NCBI RefSeq assembly: GCF_036013955.1
Contig: NZ_CP107903.1
Coordinates: 806,001 to 870,000 of the forward strand
Reading direction: 5' to 3'
Length of the DNA: 64,000 nucleotides
Source of the DNA: Streptomyces sp. NBC_00459
Lineage (GTDB): Bacteria > Actinomycetota > Actinomycetes > Streptomycetales > Streptomycetaceae
Part shown: piece after piece, positions 42,090 to 49,219 of the stretch
Layout: the number at the start of each line of letters is the position of its first letter
Position numbering within the stretch: position 1 is the first letter of the stretch
Made by a program: the position numbers and the translations under genes
Notes under the pieces: generated by a model
The model's input: only the letters and a program-made list of their open reading frames with translations
Database searches by the model: none
What the model was told of the DNA's origin: nothing

Positions 42090-42724
42090 GACGCAGACAG
42101 CACACGCCCCTGCCGGTGATGCCACCGGTGGCCGCGGCCCTGGCCGAACCGGCCGTCGCCGCGCCGTCCGTTCCGCGACCCGCCTCGGGGAGCGACGTCC
42201 TCGCCCCCGTGGTGGGCGATCCGGCCGAGGCCGAACGGGAGTCGGCCCTCGCCGGCCTCTTCGAGGTGCACTACGCCTCGATGCTCCGGCTGGCCGTCCT
42301 GCTCGGCGCGGACGATCCGGAGAACGTGGTGGCCGAGGCCTACTACCAGCTCTACCGGAAGTGGCGGAGGCTGCGGGAGACCGGGGCGGCGGAGGCGTAT
42401 CTGCGCTCCACCGTGTGCAATCTGACCCGGATGCGCATACGCCACCTCCAGGTCGCCCGCAGGCATGTGGAGAACCCGCCCCGCCCGGACGACTGCGTCG
42501 CCTCCGCCGAGAGCACCGCACTGCTCCACGACGACCAGCGTGTACTGATCGGCGCCCTCCAGCAGTTGCCCGCCCGACAGCGCGAGGCTCTCGTCCTGCG
42601 GCACTGGCTGGGCCTCAAGGAGAGCGAGATCGCCGCCGCGATGGGGATCTCCTGCGGATCGGTCAAGACGCACACCGCACGCGGCATCGCCGCTCTGACC
42701 CAGGCGATGGAGACACGGCGATGA
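42086..42724 (+). CDS. ECF RNA polymerase sigma factor, SigE-family type
   Basis: A 212-residue ECF sigma factor. An N-terminal ~45 residues are Pro/Ala-rich. Region 2 covers LAGLFEVHYASMLRLAVLLGADDPENVVAEAYYQLYRKW and ends at LTRMRIRHLQ. Region 4 is LQQLPARQREALVLRHWLGLKESEIAAAMGISCGSVKTHTARGIAAL. GTG 42086 overlaps the symporter stop and the ATG of the next gene overlaps its own stop, so the three genes are translated as a unit. Confidence 0.9.
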   Translation: MRRRQHTPLPVMPPVAAALAEPAVAAPSVPRPASGSDVLAPVVGDPAEAERESALAGLFEVHYASMLRLAVLLGADDPENVVAEAYYQLYRKWRRLRETGAAEAYLRSTVCNLTRMRIRHLQVARRHVENPPRPDDCVASAESTALLHDDQRVLIGALQQLPARQREALVLRHWLGLKESEIAAAMGISCGSVKTHTARGIAALTQAMETRR

Positions 42725-43092
42725 ACGACACCAGCCCGGACCGGGCCCACGAGGACTTCACGGCACAGGACTTCGCAAAACAGGACGTCACGAAGCCGGA
42801 TCTCACAGAACAGGACCGCATGGAACGGGAGTTGCGCGCCGCCCTGGAGACTCTGGCCGGCGGAGTGAGCGCCGCCCCCTCCCCCGACGCCTACCGCACG
42901 GCACGCGGCGACTGGCTGCGCCGGGAGAGACGCCGCCGGCTCGTCCTCGCCGTACTGATCACCGTCGTCTTCGCCCTCGCCGTACTGATCGGCCTGTGGG
43001 TCCTCAACCACGCCCCGTCCGACCCCGGCGTCATCTTCTCGGGCACCCGTAACGCGGTCGTCCCCGGCGCGGTCTCCGGCCTCTCGCCCTGA
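42721..43092 (+). CDS. One-TM protein, candidate anti-sigma factor
   Basis: A 123-residue protein coupled to the sigma gene. The N-terminal cytoplasmic part contains four imperfect five-residue units (FTAQD, FAKQD, VTKPD, LTEQD at 13-32) and an amphipathic segment (RMERELRAALETLAGG). A single helix spans ~73-96 and ~27 residues lie outside. This is the size and layout of a membrane anti-sigma partner, but no zinc-binding ZAS motif (HxxxCxxC) is present. I infer the function from position and topology only. Confidence 0.65.
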   Translation: MNDTSPDRAHEDFTAQDFAKQDVTKPDLTEQDRMERELRAALETLAGGVSAAPSPDAYRTARGDWLRRERRRRLVLAVLITVVFALAVLIGLWVLNHAPSDPGVIFSGTRNAVVPGAVSGLSP

Positions 43093-43125
43093 CCGGCGCT
43101 CTTGCCCCGATCGCCGGCACCGCCC

Positions 43126-43131
43126 TAGCCT
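43126..43131 (+). promoter_or_regulatory. -10 box TAGCCT, leaderless MFS gene
   Basis: TAGCCT, six bases (CAATTT), GTG 43138; no Shine-Dalgarno. The start codon also lies in a palindrome (43134-43148). Confidence 0.5.
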
Positions 43132-43133
43132 CA

Positions 43134-43148
43134 ATTTGTGCCACAAAT
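43134..43148. promoter_or_regulatory. Palindrome ATTTGTG-C-CACAAAT over the MFS start codon
   Basis: Perfect seven-base arms around one base; GTG 43138 is inside the left arm. Overlap with the -10 and start makes it a good repressor operator. No regulator gene is adjacent. Confidence 0.5.
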
Positions 43149-44337
43149 AAACAAAATCCGAACACGTAACCCCGTGCCGGGCAACCCCCTCACCCGACTC
43201 CGCATCGCCATCACCGTCTTCTTCGCCCTCGACGGCTTCGTGTTCGCGGGCTGGGTCGTGCGCATCCCCGCCATCAAGGAACAGACCGACGCCTCCGCCA
43301 GCGCCCTCGGCCTCGCTCTTCTCGGCGTGTCCGGCGGAGCCGTCATCACGATGACCCTCACCGGGCGCCTCTGTCGTCGCTACGGCAACCACCAGGTCAC
43401 CGTCGCCTGCGCCGTCCTCCTCTGCCTCAGCGTCGCCCTGCCACCACTCACGCACTCCGCGCTCGCACTCGGCGCCGTCCTGCTGATCTTCGGCATGGCC
43501 TTCGGCGGCATCAACGTCGCCTTCAACAGCGCCGCCGTGGACCTGGTCGCCGCACTGCGCCGCCCGATCATGCCCAGCTTCCACGCGGCCTTCAGCCTCG
43601 GCGGCATGATCGGCGCCGGACTCGGCGGACTCGTGGCCGGCGTCCTGTCCCCCACGCGCCATCTGCTCGGCCTCACCGTGATCGGACTGCTCGTCACCCT
43701 CTTCGCGGGCCGCACCCTGCTGCGCCACCAGCCACCGAGCCCGCCGGAGAACTCGGCGCGGAAGGCCGGCCCCGCACGCCGCATGGACTCCCGCACCCGT
43801 CGACTGGTGACCGTCTTCGGCCTGATCGCCCTCTGCACCGCCTACGGCGAAGGAGCCCTGGCCGACTGGAGCGCACTGCACCTGGAGCAGGACCTGGACG
43901 CCACACCGGGTCTCGCGGCGATCGGCTACTCCTGCTTCGCACTCGCCATGACCATCGGCCGGCTGACCGGCACGACGCTGCTCGAACGCCTGGGCCAGAC
44001 CCGCACCCTGGTGTACGGCGGTGCGACCGCGGCGGCCGGCATGCTGCTCGGCGCGCTCGCACCCTCCCTGTGGGCGGCGCTTCTCGGCTTCGTGATCACC
44101 GGACTCGGGCTCGCCAACCTGTTTCCCGTCGCCGTCGAACGCGCCGGCGCCCTGGCGGGGCCCGACGGAGTCGCGGTCGCGTCCACACTCGGCTACGGCG
44201 GCATGCTCCTGGGCCCGCCCGCCATCGGCTTCATGGCCGACTGGCTGTCCCTGCCCATCGCCCTCACCAGCGTGGCCGCGCTGGCCGCCCTCGCGGCCCT
44301 GATCGGCGTGACGACTCGCCGCGCCGCGACGAACTGA
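43138..44337 (+). CDS. MFS transporter, 12-helix
   Basis: A 399-residue major facilitator of about 12 helices. The first loop has GRLCRRYGNHQ, a variant of the GXXXDRXGRR motif, with GLANLFPVAVER in the second half, as in the YbjJ/FucP-like sugar-permease subgroup. The substrate is unknown. The GTG start is fixed by the leaderless -10. Confidence 0.85.
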   Translation: MPQINKIRTRNPVPGNPLTRLRIAITVFFALDGFVFAGWVVRIPAIKEQTDASASALGLALLGVSGGAVITMTLTGRLCRRYGNHQVTVACAVLLCLSVALPPLTHSALALGAVLLIFGMAFGGINVAFNSAAVDLVAALRRPIMPSFHAAFSLGGMIGAGLGGLVAGVLSPTRHLLGLTVIGLLVTLFAGRTLLRHQPPSPPENSARKAGPARRMDSRTRRLVTVFGLIALCTAYGEGALADWSALHLEQDLDATPGLAAIGYSCFALAMTIGRLTGTTLLERLGQTRTLVYGGATAAAGMLLGALAPSLWAALLGFVITGLGLANLFPVAVERAGALAGPDGVAVASTLGYGGMLLGPPAIGFMADWLSLPIALTSVAALAALAALIGVTTRRAATN

Positions 44338-44387
44338 CGGCGCGTCCCCAGAAGTCGGCCACGTGAAGCCGACCTTCATTTATTGCG

Positions 44388-44431
44388 TATGCATTACATG
44401 CGCTTACATTCGATGCATGTGCATGTAGTGT
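44388..44431 (+). promoter_or_regulatory. MFS (DHA2) promoter with ATGCAT/ACATGC repeats
   Basis: TAGTGT (44426-44431) ends seven bases before ATG 44439. CTTACA (44403-44408) is a -35 at 17 bases. The same region holds ATGCAT (44389-44394), an ATGCA-TG-TGCAT palindrome (44413-44424) and a TACATGC (44395-44401)/GCATGTA (44421-44427) inverted pair. These overlap the promoter elements, as a TetR-type repressor operator would. Confidence 0.55.
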
Positions 44432-44438
44432 CTCCGTC

Positions 44439-45926
44439 ATGACCTCTCCGCTCAACACCCCGGCGTCCGACGGACGCTGGACTCCCCGACTGTGGGGCAC
44501 CCTGCTCGTGCTCTGCGCCGCGATGTTCCTGGACGCGCTGGACGTGTCGATGGTCGGTGTCGCACTGCCGTCCATCGGCTCCGAACTCGACCTCTCCACC
44601 TCGACGCTGCAATGGATTGTCAGCGGCTACATCCTGGGATACGGCGGACTCCTGCTCCTCGGCGGCCGGACCGCCGACCTGCTCGGACGCCGTCAGGTTT
44701 TCCTCGTGGCACTCGGCGTCTTCGCGTTCGCCTCGCTGCTCGGCGGGCTCGTCGACTCGGGCCCGCTGCTGATCGCCAGCCGGTTCGTCAAGGGGCTCAG
44801 CGCCGCCTTCACCGCCCCGGCCGGCCTGTCCATCATCACCACGACCTTCGCGGAGGGCCCGTTGCGCAACCGGGCCCTGTCGATCTACACCACCTGCGCG
44901 GCCACCGGCTTCTCGATGGGCCTGGTGCTCTCCGGCCTGCTCACCGAGGCGAGTTGGCGCCTCACCATGCTGCTTCCCGCGCCGGTCGCCGTACTCGCCC
45001 TGGTCGCGGGCCTGAAGCTGCTGCCGCGCAGCGAACGCGAGAAGGACCACAACGGCTACGACGTCCCCGGCGCGATCCTCGGCACCGCCTCGATGCTGCT
45101 GCTGGTCTTCACCGTCGTCCAGGCCCCGGAAGTCGGCTGGGCATCGGCCCGTACCCTGTTGTCCTTCCTCGCGGTGGCAGTGCTGCTGACCGTCTTCGTC
45201 CGCGTCGAGCGGCGCTCCGCCGGGCCACTGATCCGGCTCGGTGTGCTGCGCTCCGGTCCCCAGATCCGCGCCCAGCTCGGTGCGTTGACCCTCTTCGGCT
45301 CGTACGTCGGGTTCCAGTTCCTGGTGACCATCTACATGCAGTCGCTGCTCGGCTGGTCGGCGCTGCACACCGCCCTGGCCTTCCTGCCCGCAGGAGCGAT
45401 CGTCGCACTGTCCGCGACGAAGATGGGCGCGATAGTCGACCGGTTCGGCACCCAGCGCCTGATCGTGGCGGGCTTCGCGCTGATGATCACCGGATACGCC
45501 CTGTTCCTGCGCGTCAGCCTCGACCCCAGCTACGCCACCCTGATCCTGCCGTCGATGGTGCTGATCGGCGGGGCCTTCGCGCTGGTCTTCCCCTCGCTCA
45601 ACATCCAGGCCACGAACGGCGTCGACGACCACGAACAGGGCATGGTCTCCGGCCTGTTGAACACCTCGGTCCAGGTGGGCGGCGCGATCTTCCTGGCCGT
45701 CGTGACGGCGGTGGTCACCGCGGGCACCCCCGAGAACCCCTCACCGCAGGCCGTCCTCGACGCCTACCGGCCCGGACTGATCGTCGTGACGGGCATCGCC
45801 CTCGTCGGCCTGCTCGCCACACTCCCCGGTCTGCGCACCCGGCACCCGAGCCGGTCCGTCGTGGTCGCGAAGTCCCTTCAGCAACAGGAGGAGACAGTGA
45901 CCGAACCGGTGGCGGCCCGCGACTGA
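44439..45926 (+). CDS. MFS drug-efflux transporter, DHA2 (14-helix) type
   Basis: A 495-residue EmrB/QacA-type antiporter with ~14 helices. Motifs: LDALDVSMVGVALPSIGSEL (helix 1), GGRTADLLGRRQVF (loop 2-3), GLSAAFTAPAGLSII and MSIHR-free internal loops. Efflux of lipophilic toxins is expected. Near the end, AGGAGG precedes an in-frame GTG ten codons before the stop. Confidence 0.92.
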   Translation: MTSPLNTPASDGRWTPRLWGTLLVLCAAMFLDALDVSMVGVALPSIGSELDLSTSTLQWIVSGYILGYGGLLLLGGRTADLLGRRQVFLVALGVFAFASLLGGLVDSGPLLIASRFVKGLSAAFTAPAGLSIITTTFAEGPLRNRALSIYTTCAATGFSMGLVLSGLLTEASWRLTMLLPAPVAVLALVAGLKLLPRSEREKDHNGYDVPGAILGTASMLLLVFTVVQAPEVGWASARTLLSFLAVAVLLTVFVRVERRSAGPLIRLGVLRSGPQIRAQLGALTLFGSYVGFQFLVTIYMQSLLGWSALHTALAFLPAGAIVALSATKMGAIVDRFGTQRLIVAGFALMITGYALFLRVSLDPSYATLILPSMVLIGGAFALVFPSLNIQATNGVDDHEQGMVSGLLNTSVQVGGAIFLAVVTAVVTAGTPENPSPQAVLDAYRPGLIVVTGIALVGLLATLPGLRTRHPSRSVVVAKSLQQQEETVTEPVAARD

Positions 45927-45943
45927 GGGCATTTCCGGCCACC

Positions 45944-45977
45944 GTGCCCGGCCGGGGCGGCTTGCCCGGCCGGGCAC
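45944..45977 (+). terminator. Strong hairpin after the DHA2 transporter
   Basis: GTGCCCGGCCGGG (45944-45956) and CCCGGCCGGGCAC (45965-45977) form a perfect 13-bp stem with an 8-base loop, 18 bases after the stop codon. GC-rich stems without a T-run are normal Streptomyces terminators. Confidence 0.75.
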
Positions 45978-45997
45978 CGGCCTGTTTGACTCGGTGG

Positions 45998-46321
45998 ATG
46001 GACAACTACGGGGGACACATAGGGCAGGGCCGCGCGCGAGACTCCCAGGCCCGGCGGGACGCGGTGACCGTGGAGATCGGATACGCCCTGTGCAGCGCCC
46101 TGTTCCTGGCGGTCGTCGTCTTCGGGGTGGTGGCCGGTCCGGCGTTGGCCTTCGAGCTGTCCGACACCGTGCAGGCCACGCTCGTGGCCACGGGGGCGAC
46201 GCTGGGCGCCGTCCTGTTCACGGTGCGGGTGGTGAGCGTACTGAACCGCTTCTCCCGCGAGAACGACGGCACCGGTGGGGCTCAGCCGAGCCAGCCCGGC
46301 CGTACCAACCCCGACTCGTAG
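45998..46321 (+). CDS. DUF6332 family small membrane protein
   Basis: A 107-residue protein with the Streptomyces DUF6332 motif RRDAVTVEIGYALCSALFLAVVVFG and two hydrophobic helices (~27-51 and ~58-80), then a hydrophilic Gly/Pro/Ser tail. Function unknown. GTGG precedes ATG 45998 only weakly. The last 40 bases overlap the 3' end of the response-regulator gene on the other strand. Confidence 0.7.
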   Translation: MDNYGGHIGQGRARDSQARRDAVTVEIGYALCSALFLAVVVFGVVAGPALAFELSDTVQATLVATGATLGAVLFTVRVVSVLNRFSRENDGTGGAQPSQPGRTNPDS

Positions 46322-46947
46322 GCGAGCACGACCAGTTGGGCCCGGTCACGGGCGCCCAGCTTCACCATCGTGCGGCTCACATGGGTCTTCGCGGTGAGCG
46401 GGCTGACGACCAGGCGCCGGGCGATCTCCTCGTTGGACAGGCCGATTCCGACCAGGGCCATCACCTCCCGTTCCCGCTCGGTGAGCCGGGTGAGGGCGTC
46501 GGCGGCGGCCGGTTCCTTCGAACGGGCGGCGAACTCGCCGATCAGGCGCCGGGTGACTCCCGGTGAGAGCAGCGCGTCGCCGACGACCACCGCCCGTACG
46601 GCGCGCAGGAGTTCGTCCGGTTCGGTGTCCTTCACCAGAAAGCCGGAGGCACCGCAGCGGATCGCCTCGAAGACGTACTCGTCGAGTTCGAAGGTGGTCA
46701 GCATGACCACCCTGACATCGTTCAGCGCCGCGTCACCGGTGATCCTCCGGGTCGCGGCCAGGCCGTCCAGCACGGGCATACGGATGTCCATCAGGACGAC
46801 ATCGGGCAGCAGTTCGCGTACACCGCGCACCGCCTCCTCGCCGTCCGCGGCCTCCCCGGCCACCTCGATGTCGGGCTGCGCGTCGAGCAGCGCCCTGAAC
46901 CCGGCGCGGACCAACGACTGGTCGTCGGCGAGCAGTACACGGATCAC
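46282..46947 (-). CDS. NarL/DesR-family response regulator
   Basis: A 221-residue regulator. The receiver domain has ADDQSLVR (D8/D9), phospho-acceptor D54 in VVLMDIRMPVLDG, TTF and LVKDT. The LuxR HTH lies at the C-terminus (LTEREREVMALVGIGLSNEEIARRLVVSPLTAKTHVSRTMVKLG). Its GTG overlaps the kinase stop in GTGA. It probably binds the palindrome at 48284-48301 and so controls its own operon. Confidence 0.93.
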   Translation of the reverse strand: MIRVLLADDQSLVRAGFRALLDAQPDIEVAGEAADGEEAVRGVRELLPDVVLMDIRMPVLDGLAATRRITGDAALNDVRVVMLTTFELDEYVFEAIRCGASGFLVKDTEPDELLRAVRAVVVGDALLSPGVTRRLIGEFAARSKEPAAADALTRLTEREREVMALVGIGLSNEEIARRLVVSPLTAKTHVSRTMVKLGARDRAQLVVLAYESGLVRPGWLG

Positions 46948-48224
46948 CGGTCCTCCTTCACCTTGAGCGGCAGGACCGCAAGCACCCGGAAACCGCCGTC
47001 CGCGCGCGGCCCCGCCTCGATCGTGCCACCGAGAGCGGCGGCCCGCTCCCGCATCCCGGCCAGCCCGTTCCCGCTGCCACCCGCGTCGGCGGCGGTCGCG
47101 GGCCCGTCGTCGTCGACGCGCAGCCGCAGGGCGCCGTCCGCTTCGTCGACCCGCACGCGCGCGTGCCGTGAACCGGAGTGCCGTACGACATTGGTGAGGG
47201 CCTCCTGGAGGATCCGGAAGGCGGCCAGGTCCGTACCCGGCGAAAGCTTCGGGGCCGCGCCCCGCACCTCGACGGTCAGCCCTGCCCCCGCCGCCTGCTC
47301 CACCAGCTCGGACAGCCGGTCAAGACCAGGCGCCGGAGCGCGCGGCGCGTCCCCCGGCGTACGCAGTGTGTCGAGCACCTGACGCACCTCCCCGAGCGCC
47401 TCCTTGCTCGCCGCCTTGATGGTGGTGAGCGCGCTGCGGGCCTGCTCGGGGTCGGAGTCGAGCAGCGCGAGACCGACCCCGGCCTGCACGTTGATGACCG
47501 AAATGCTGTGCGCGAGTACGTCGTGCAGCTCGCGCGCGATCCGCAGCCGCTCCTCGTCGGCCCGCCGCCGGGCGGCCTGGGCGCGCTCGGCGCGCTCCCG
47601 GTCCCACTGCTCCCGCCGTACCCGGACCAGCTCGGCGACCGCCACGATGGCCGCCACCCAGGCGGCGACGACGATCTCCTGCCCCCAGGAGGCGGCCTGG
47701 TCGCCGGACGGCGGCAGCCAGTGGTACAGCCAGTGCGCGATCAGGACGTGTCCGGCCCAGAGCATCCCGACTGCCGTCCACGCGGCCCTGCGGTGCCCGG
47801 CGACAACGGCGCCGAAGCAGCCGAGGGCCACGGTCAGGAAGACCGGCCCGTAGGGGTATCCGGCGCCGAGATAGACCATGGCGGCCGTGGCCGTGCCGAA
47901 GACGACGAGCACCGGGTGCCGCTGCCGCCACAGCAGCAGTCCCGAGCCGACGACGAGCAGGAGCCGCGCGAAGAGGTCCAGGTGGGCGCGCTCGCCCACC
48001 TGTTGGTCGGCAGCGTAGTTGGAGCCGGCGAGCACGAACACGGTCAGCAGGAGGGTGGAACGCCAGGGCCATCGGCCGCCTCCACCGTCCGTCCCGGGCC
48101 GGACCTCCCCGTACCGCCCCTCTCCGTACCGACCCTCCCCGTGCCGGTGCTCCCGCCATGGAGGCCCGTTCCCCCACCACCGAGGCGGGCCTCCCCCGCG
48201 TCCGCGCACCCTCTGCTCGTCCAT
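46944..48224 (-). CDS. Sensor histidine kinase (DesK/HisKA_3 type)
   Basis: A 426-residue membrane kinase. Residues ~1-50 are cytoplasmic and contain GEGRYGEGRYGEVR tandem repeats. About five helices (~55-200) form the sensor, followed by a coiled linker (VAELVRVRREQWDRERAERAQAARRRADEER), the HisKA_3 H-box RIARELHDVLAHS with phospho-accepting H234, and the ATPase (LQEALTNVVRHSGS, DDDGPA, GNGLAGMRERAA). Start ATG 48224 follows a leaderless -10. Confidence 0.92.
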   Translation of the reverse strand: MDEQRVRGRGGGPPRWWGNGPPWREHRHGEGRYGEGRYGEVRPGTDGGGGRWPWRSTLLLTVFVLAGSNYAADQQVGERAHLDLFARLLLVVGSGLLLWRQRHPVLVVFGTATAAMVYLGAGYPYGPVFLTVALGCFGAVVAGHRRAAWTAVGMLWAGHVLIAHWLYHWLPPSGDQAASWGQEIVVAAWVAAIVAVAELVRVRREQWDRERAERAQAARRRADEERLRIARELHDVLAHSISVINVQAGVGLALLDSDPEQARSALTTIKAASKEALGEVRQVLDTLRTPGDAPRAPAPGLDRLSELVEQAAGAGLTVEVRGAAPKLSPGTDLAAFRILQEALTNVVRHSGSRHARVRVDEADGALRLRVDDDGPATAADAGGSGNGLAGMRERAAALGGTIEAGPRADGGFRVLAVLPLKVKEDR

Positions 48225-48231
48225 GTCCGCC

Positions 48232-48237
48232 ACGCTA
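48232..48237 (-). promoter_or_regulatory. -10 box TAGCGT, leaderless kinase operon
   Basis: TAGCGT, seven bases (GGCGGAC), ATG 48224. No clear -35 is present, as expected of an activated promoter with the palindrome upstream at 48284-48301. Confidence 0.5.
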
Positions 48238-48283
48238 GACGGCACCGCCCCGCGACGGCGTCCGCCGGGCGAGGTGATCACCC

Positions 48284-48301
48284 GTACTCCCCGGGGAGTA
48301 C
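48284..48301. promoter_or_regulatory. Perfect 18-bp palindrome GTACTCCCCGGGGAGTAC
   Basis: Sixty bases upstream of the kinase start, centred near -68 from the predicted transcription start. A near copy is at 25780-25797 upstream of the SHOCT-ABC operon. Likely binding site of the cognate NarL-type regulator. Confidence 0.65.
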
Positions 48302-48340
48302 GAGGGCAAGGCCGATCTCGACCGCCTCCGGGCCGCGCCC

Positions 48341-49042
48341 CTACTCCTTCTCGGGAAACACCAGCCCCACCCCGTGACCGATCCGGCTGACGGCATACCG
48401 GAAGAACGTCTCCCGGTCCTCCACCACCCGGTTGAACTGGCCGAACAGCTCGAACCCGACCAGCCCGTACACCTGCGCCCAGGCCGCGACGAGCGCCATC
48501 GTCACCTCCGGCGGGAGGTCGGAGGCGAGGTCGGCGGTCAACCGCTCCGCCTCGGGGCGCAGTTCGGCGGGGATCGGGGTACGCGCCACGCCGACGCTCC
48601 GGTGGGCGTCGCGCACGATGCCGGTCAGCAGCAGGCCGACCCGGGAGGCGGCCGGCACAGTGGTGTCGGGCGCCTTGTAGCCGGGAACCGGCGAGCCGTA
48701 GATCAGCGCGTACTCGTGCGGATGGTCCAGCCCCCAGCCGCGCACCGCCTCGCACACCGCGACCCAGCGCCGCAGCGGACCGGTGTCCACGGCGGCTGCG
48801 TGGGCGGCCTCGGCGGCCTCGCCCAGGGAGTCGTAGGCGTCGATGATGAGAGCGGTCAGCAGGTCGTCGCGGCTGGGGAAGTAGCGGTACAGCGCGGAGG
48901 AGACCATGCCGAGCTCGCGGGCGACTGCCCGCAGCGAGAGCTTGGCGGCGCCTTCCGCCGCGAGCTGTCTGCGCGCCTCGTCCTTGATCGCCGAGGTGAC
49001 TTCGATCCTGGCGCGGGCGCGGGCTCCTTGTGCGGTGCTCAT
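48341..49042 (-). CDS. TetR/AcrR-family repressor
   Basis: A 233-residue regulator with the TetR HTH (IKDEARRQLAAEGAAKLSLRAVARELGMVSSALYRYFPSRDDLLTALIIDAYDSL, ~19-72) and a TetR_C_13/WHG-type ligand domain (DHPHEYALIYGSPVPGYKAP). It is divergent from the nitroreductase gene, and the palindromes between them are probably its operators, so it likely regulates itself and the nitroreductase gene. Confidence 0.92.
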   Translation of the reverse strand: MSTAQGARARARIEVTSAIKDEARRQLAAEGAAKLSLRAVARELGMVSSALYRYFPSRDDLLTALIIDAYDSLGEAAEAAHAAAVDTGPLRRWVAVCEAVRGWGLDHPHEYALIYGSPVPGYKAPDTTVPAASRVGLLLTGIVRDAHRSVGVARTPIPAELRPEAERLTADLASDLPPEVTMALVAAWAQVYGLVGFELFGQFNRVVEDRETFFRYAVSRIGHGVGLVFPEKE

Positions 49043-49102
49043 GGGTGCGAGTGTTCCATGTTTTCGGATCAGTGCACACAAACGAGAGCACCGAACCGAA
49101 AA

Positions 49103-49117
49103 GAGAGCAGTGCTCTT
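49103..49117. promoter_or_regulatory. TetR operator copy 1: GAGAGCA-G-TGCTCTT
   Basis: A perfect AGAGCA-G-TGCTCT core (49104-49116). A half-site ACGAGAGCA lies at 49082-49090. Its centre is 53 bases from copy 2. Confidence 0.7.
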
Positions 49118-49153
49118 GCTTTGGATCACCGATCTCCGGCAGACTGCTCTCAA

Positions 49154-49172
49154 GCGAGAGCAGTGCTCTCGC
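49154..49172. promoter_or_regulatory. TetR operator copy 2: GCGAGAGCA-G-TGCTCTCGC
   Basis: A perfect 19-bp palindrome, 48 bases before the nitroreductase start. A TGCTCTC half-site is at 49145-49151. Repeated near-identical sites between divergent genes are characteristic of TetR self-regulation. Confidence 0.8.
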
Positions 49173-49219
49173 AAGCAGCTCTCCCACACTCACTGATGCC
49201 AGAAATCCAGGAGGACATC

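Noticed and set aside
40353..42521. A 722-codon minus-strand frame opposite the symporter and sigma genes
   Set aside because: Low-complexity shadow with no start site or motif.
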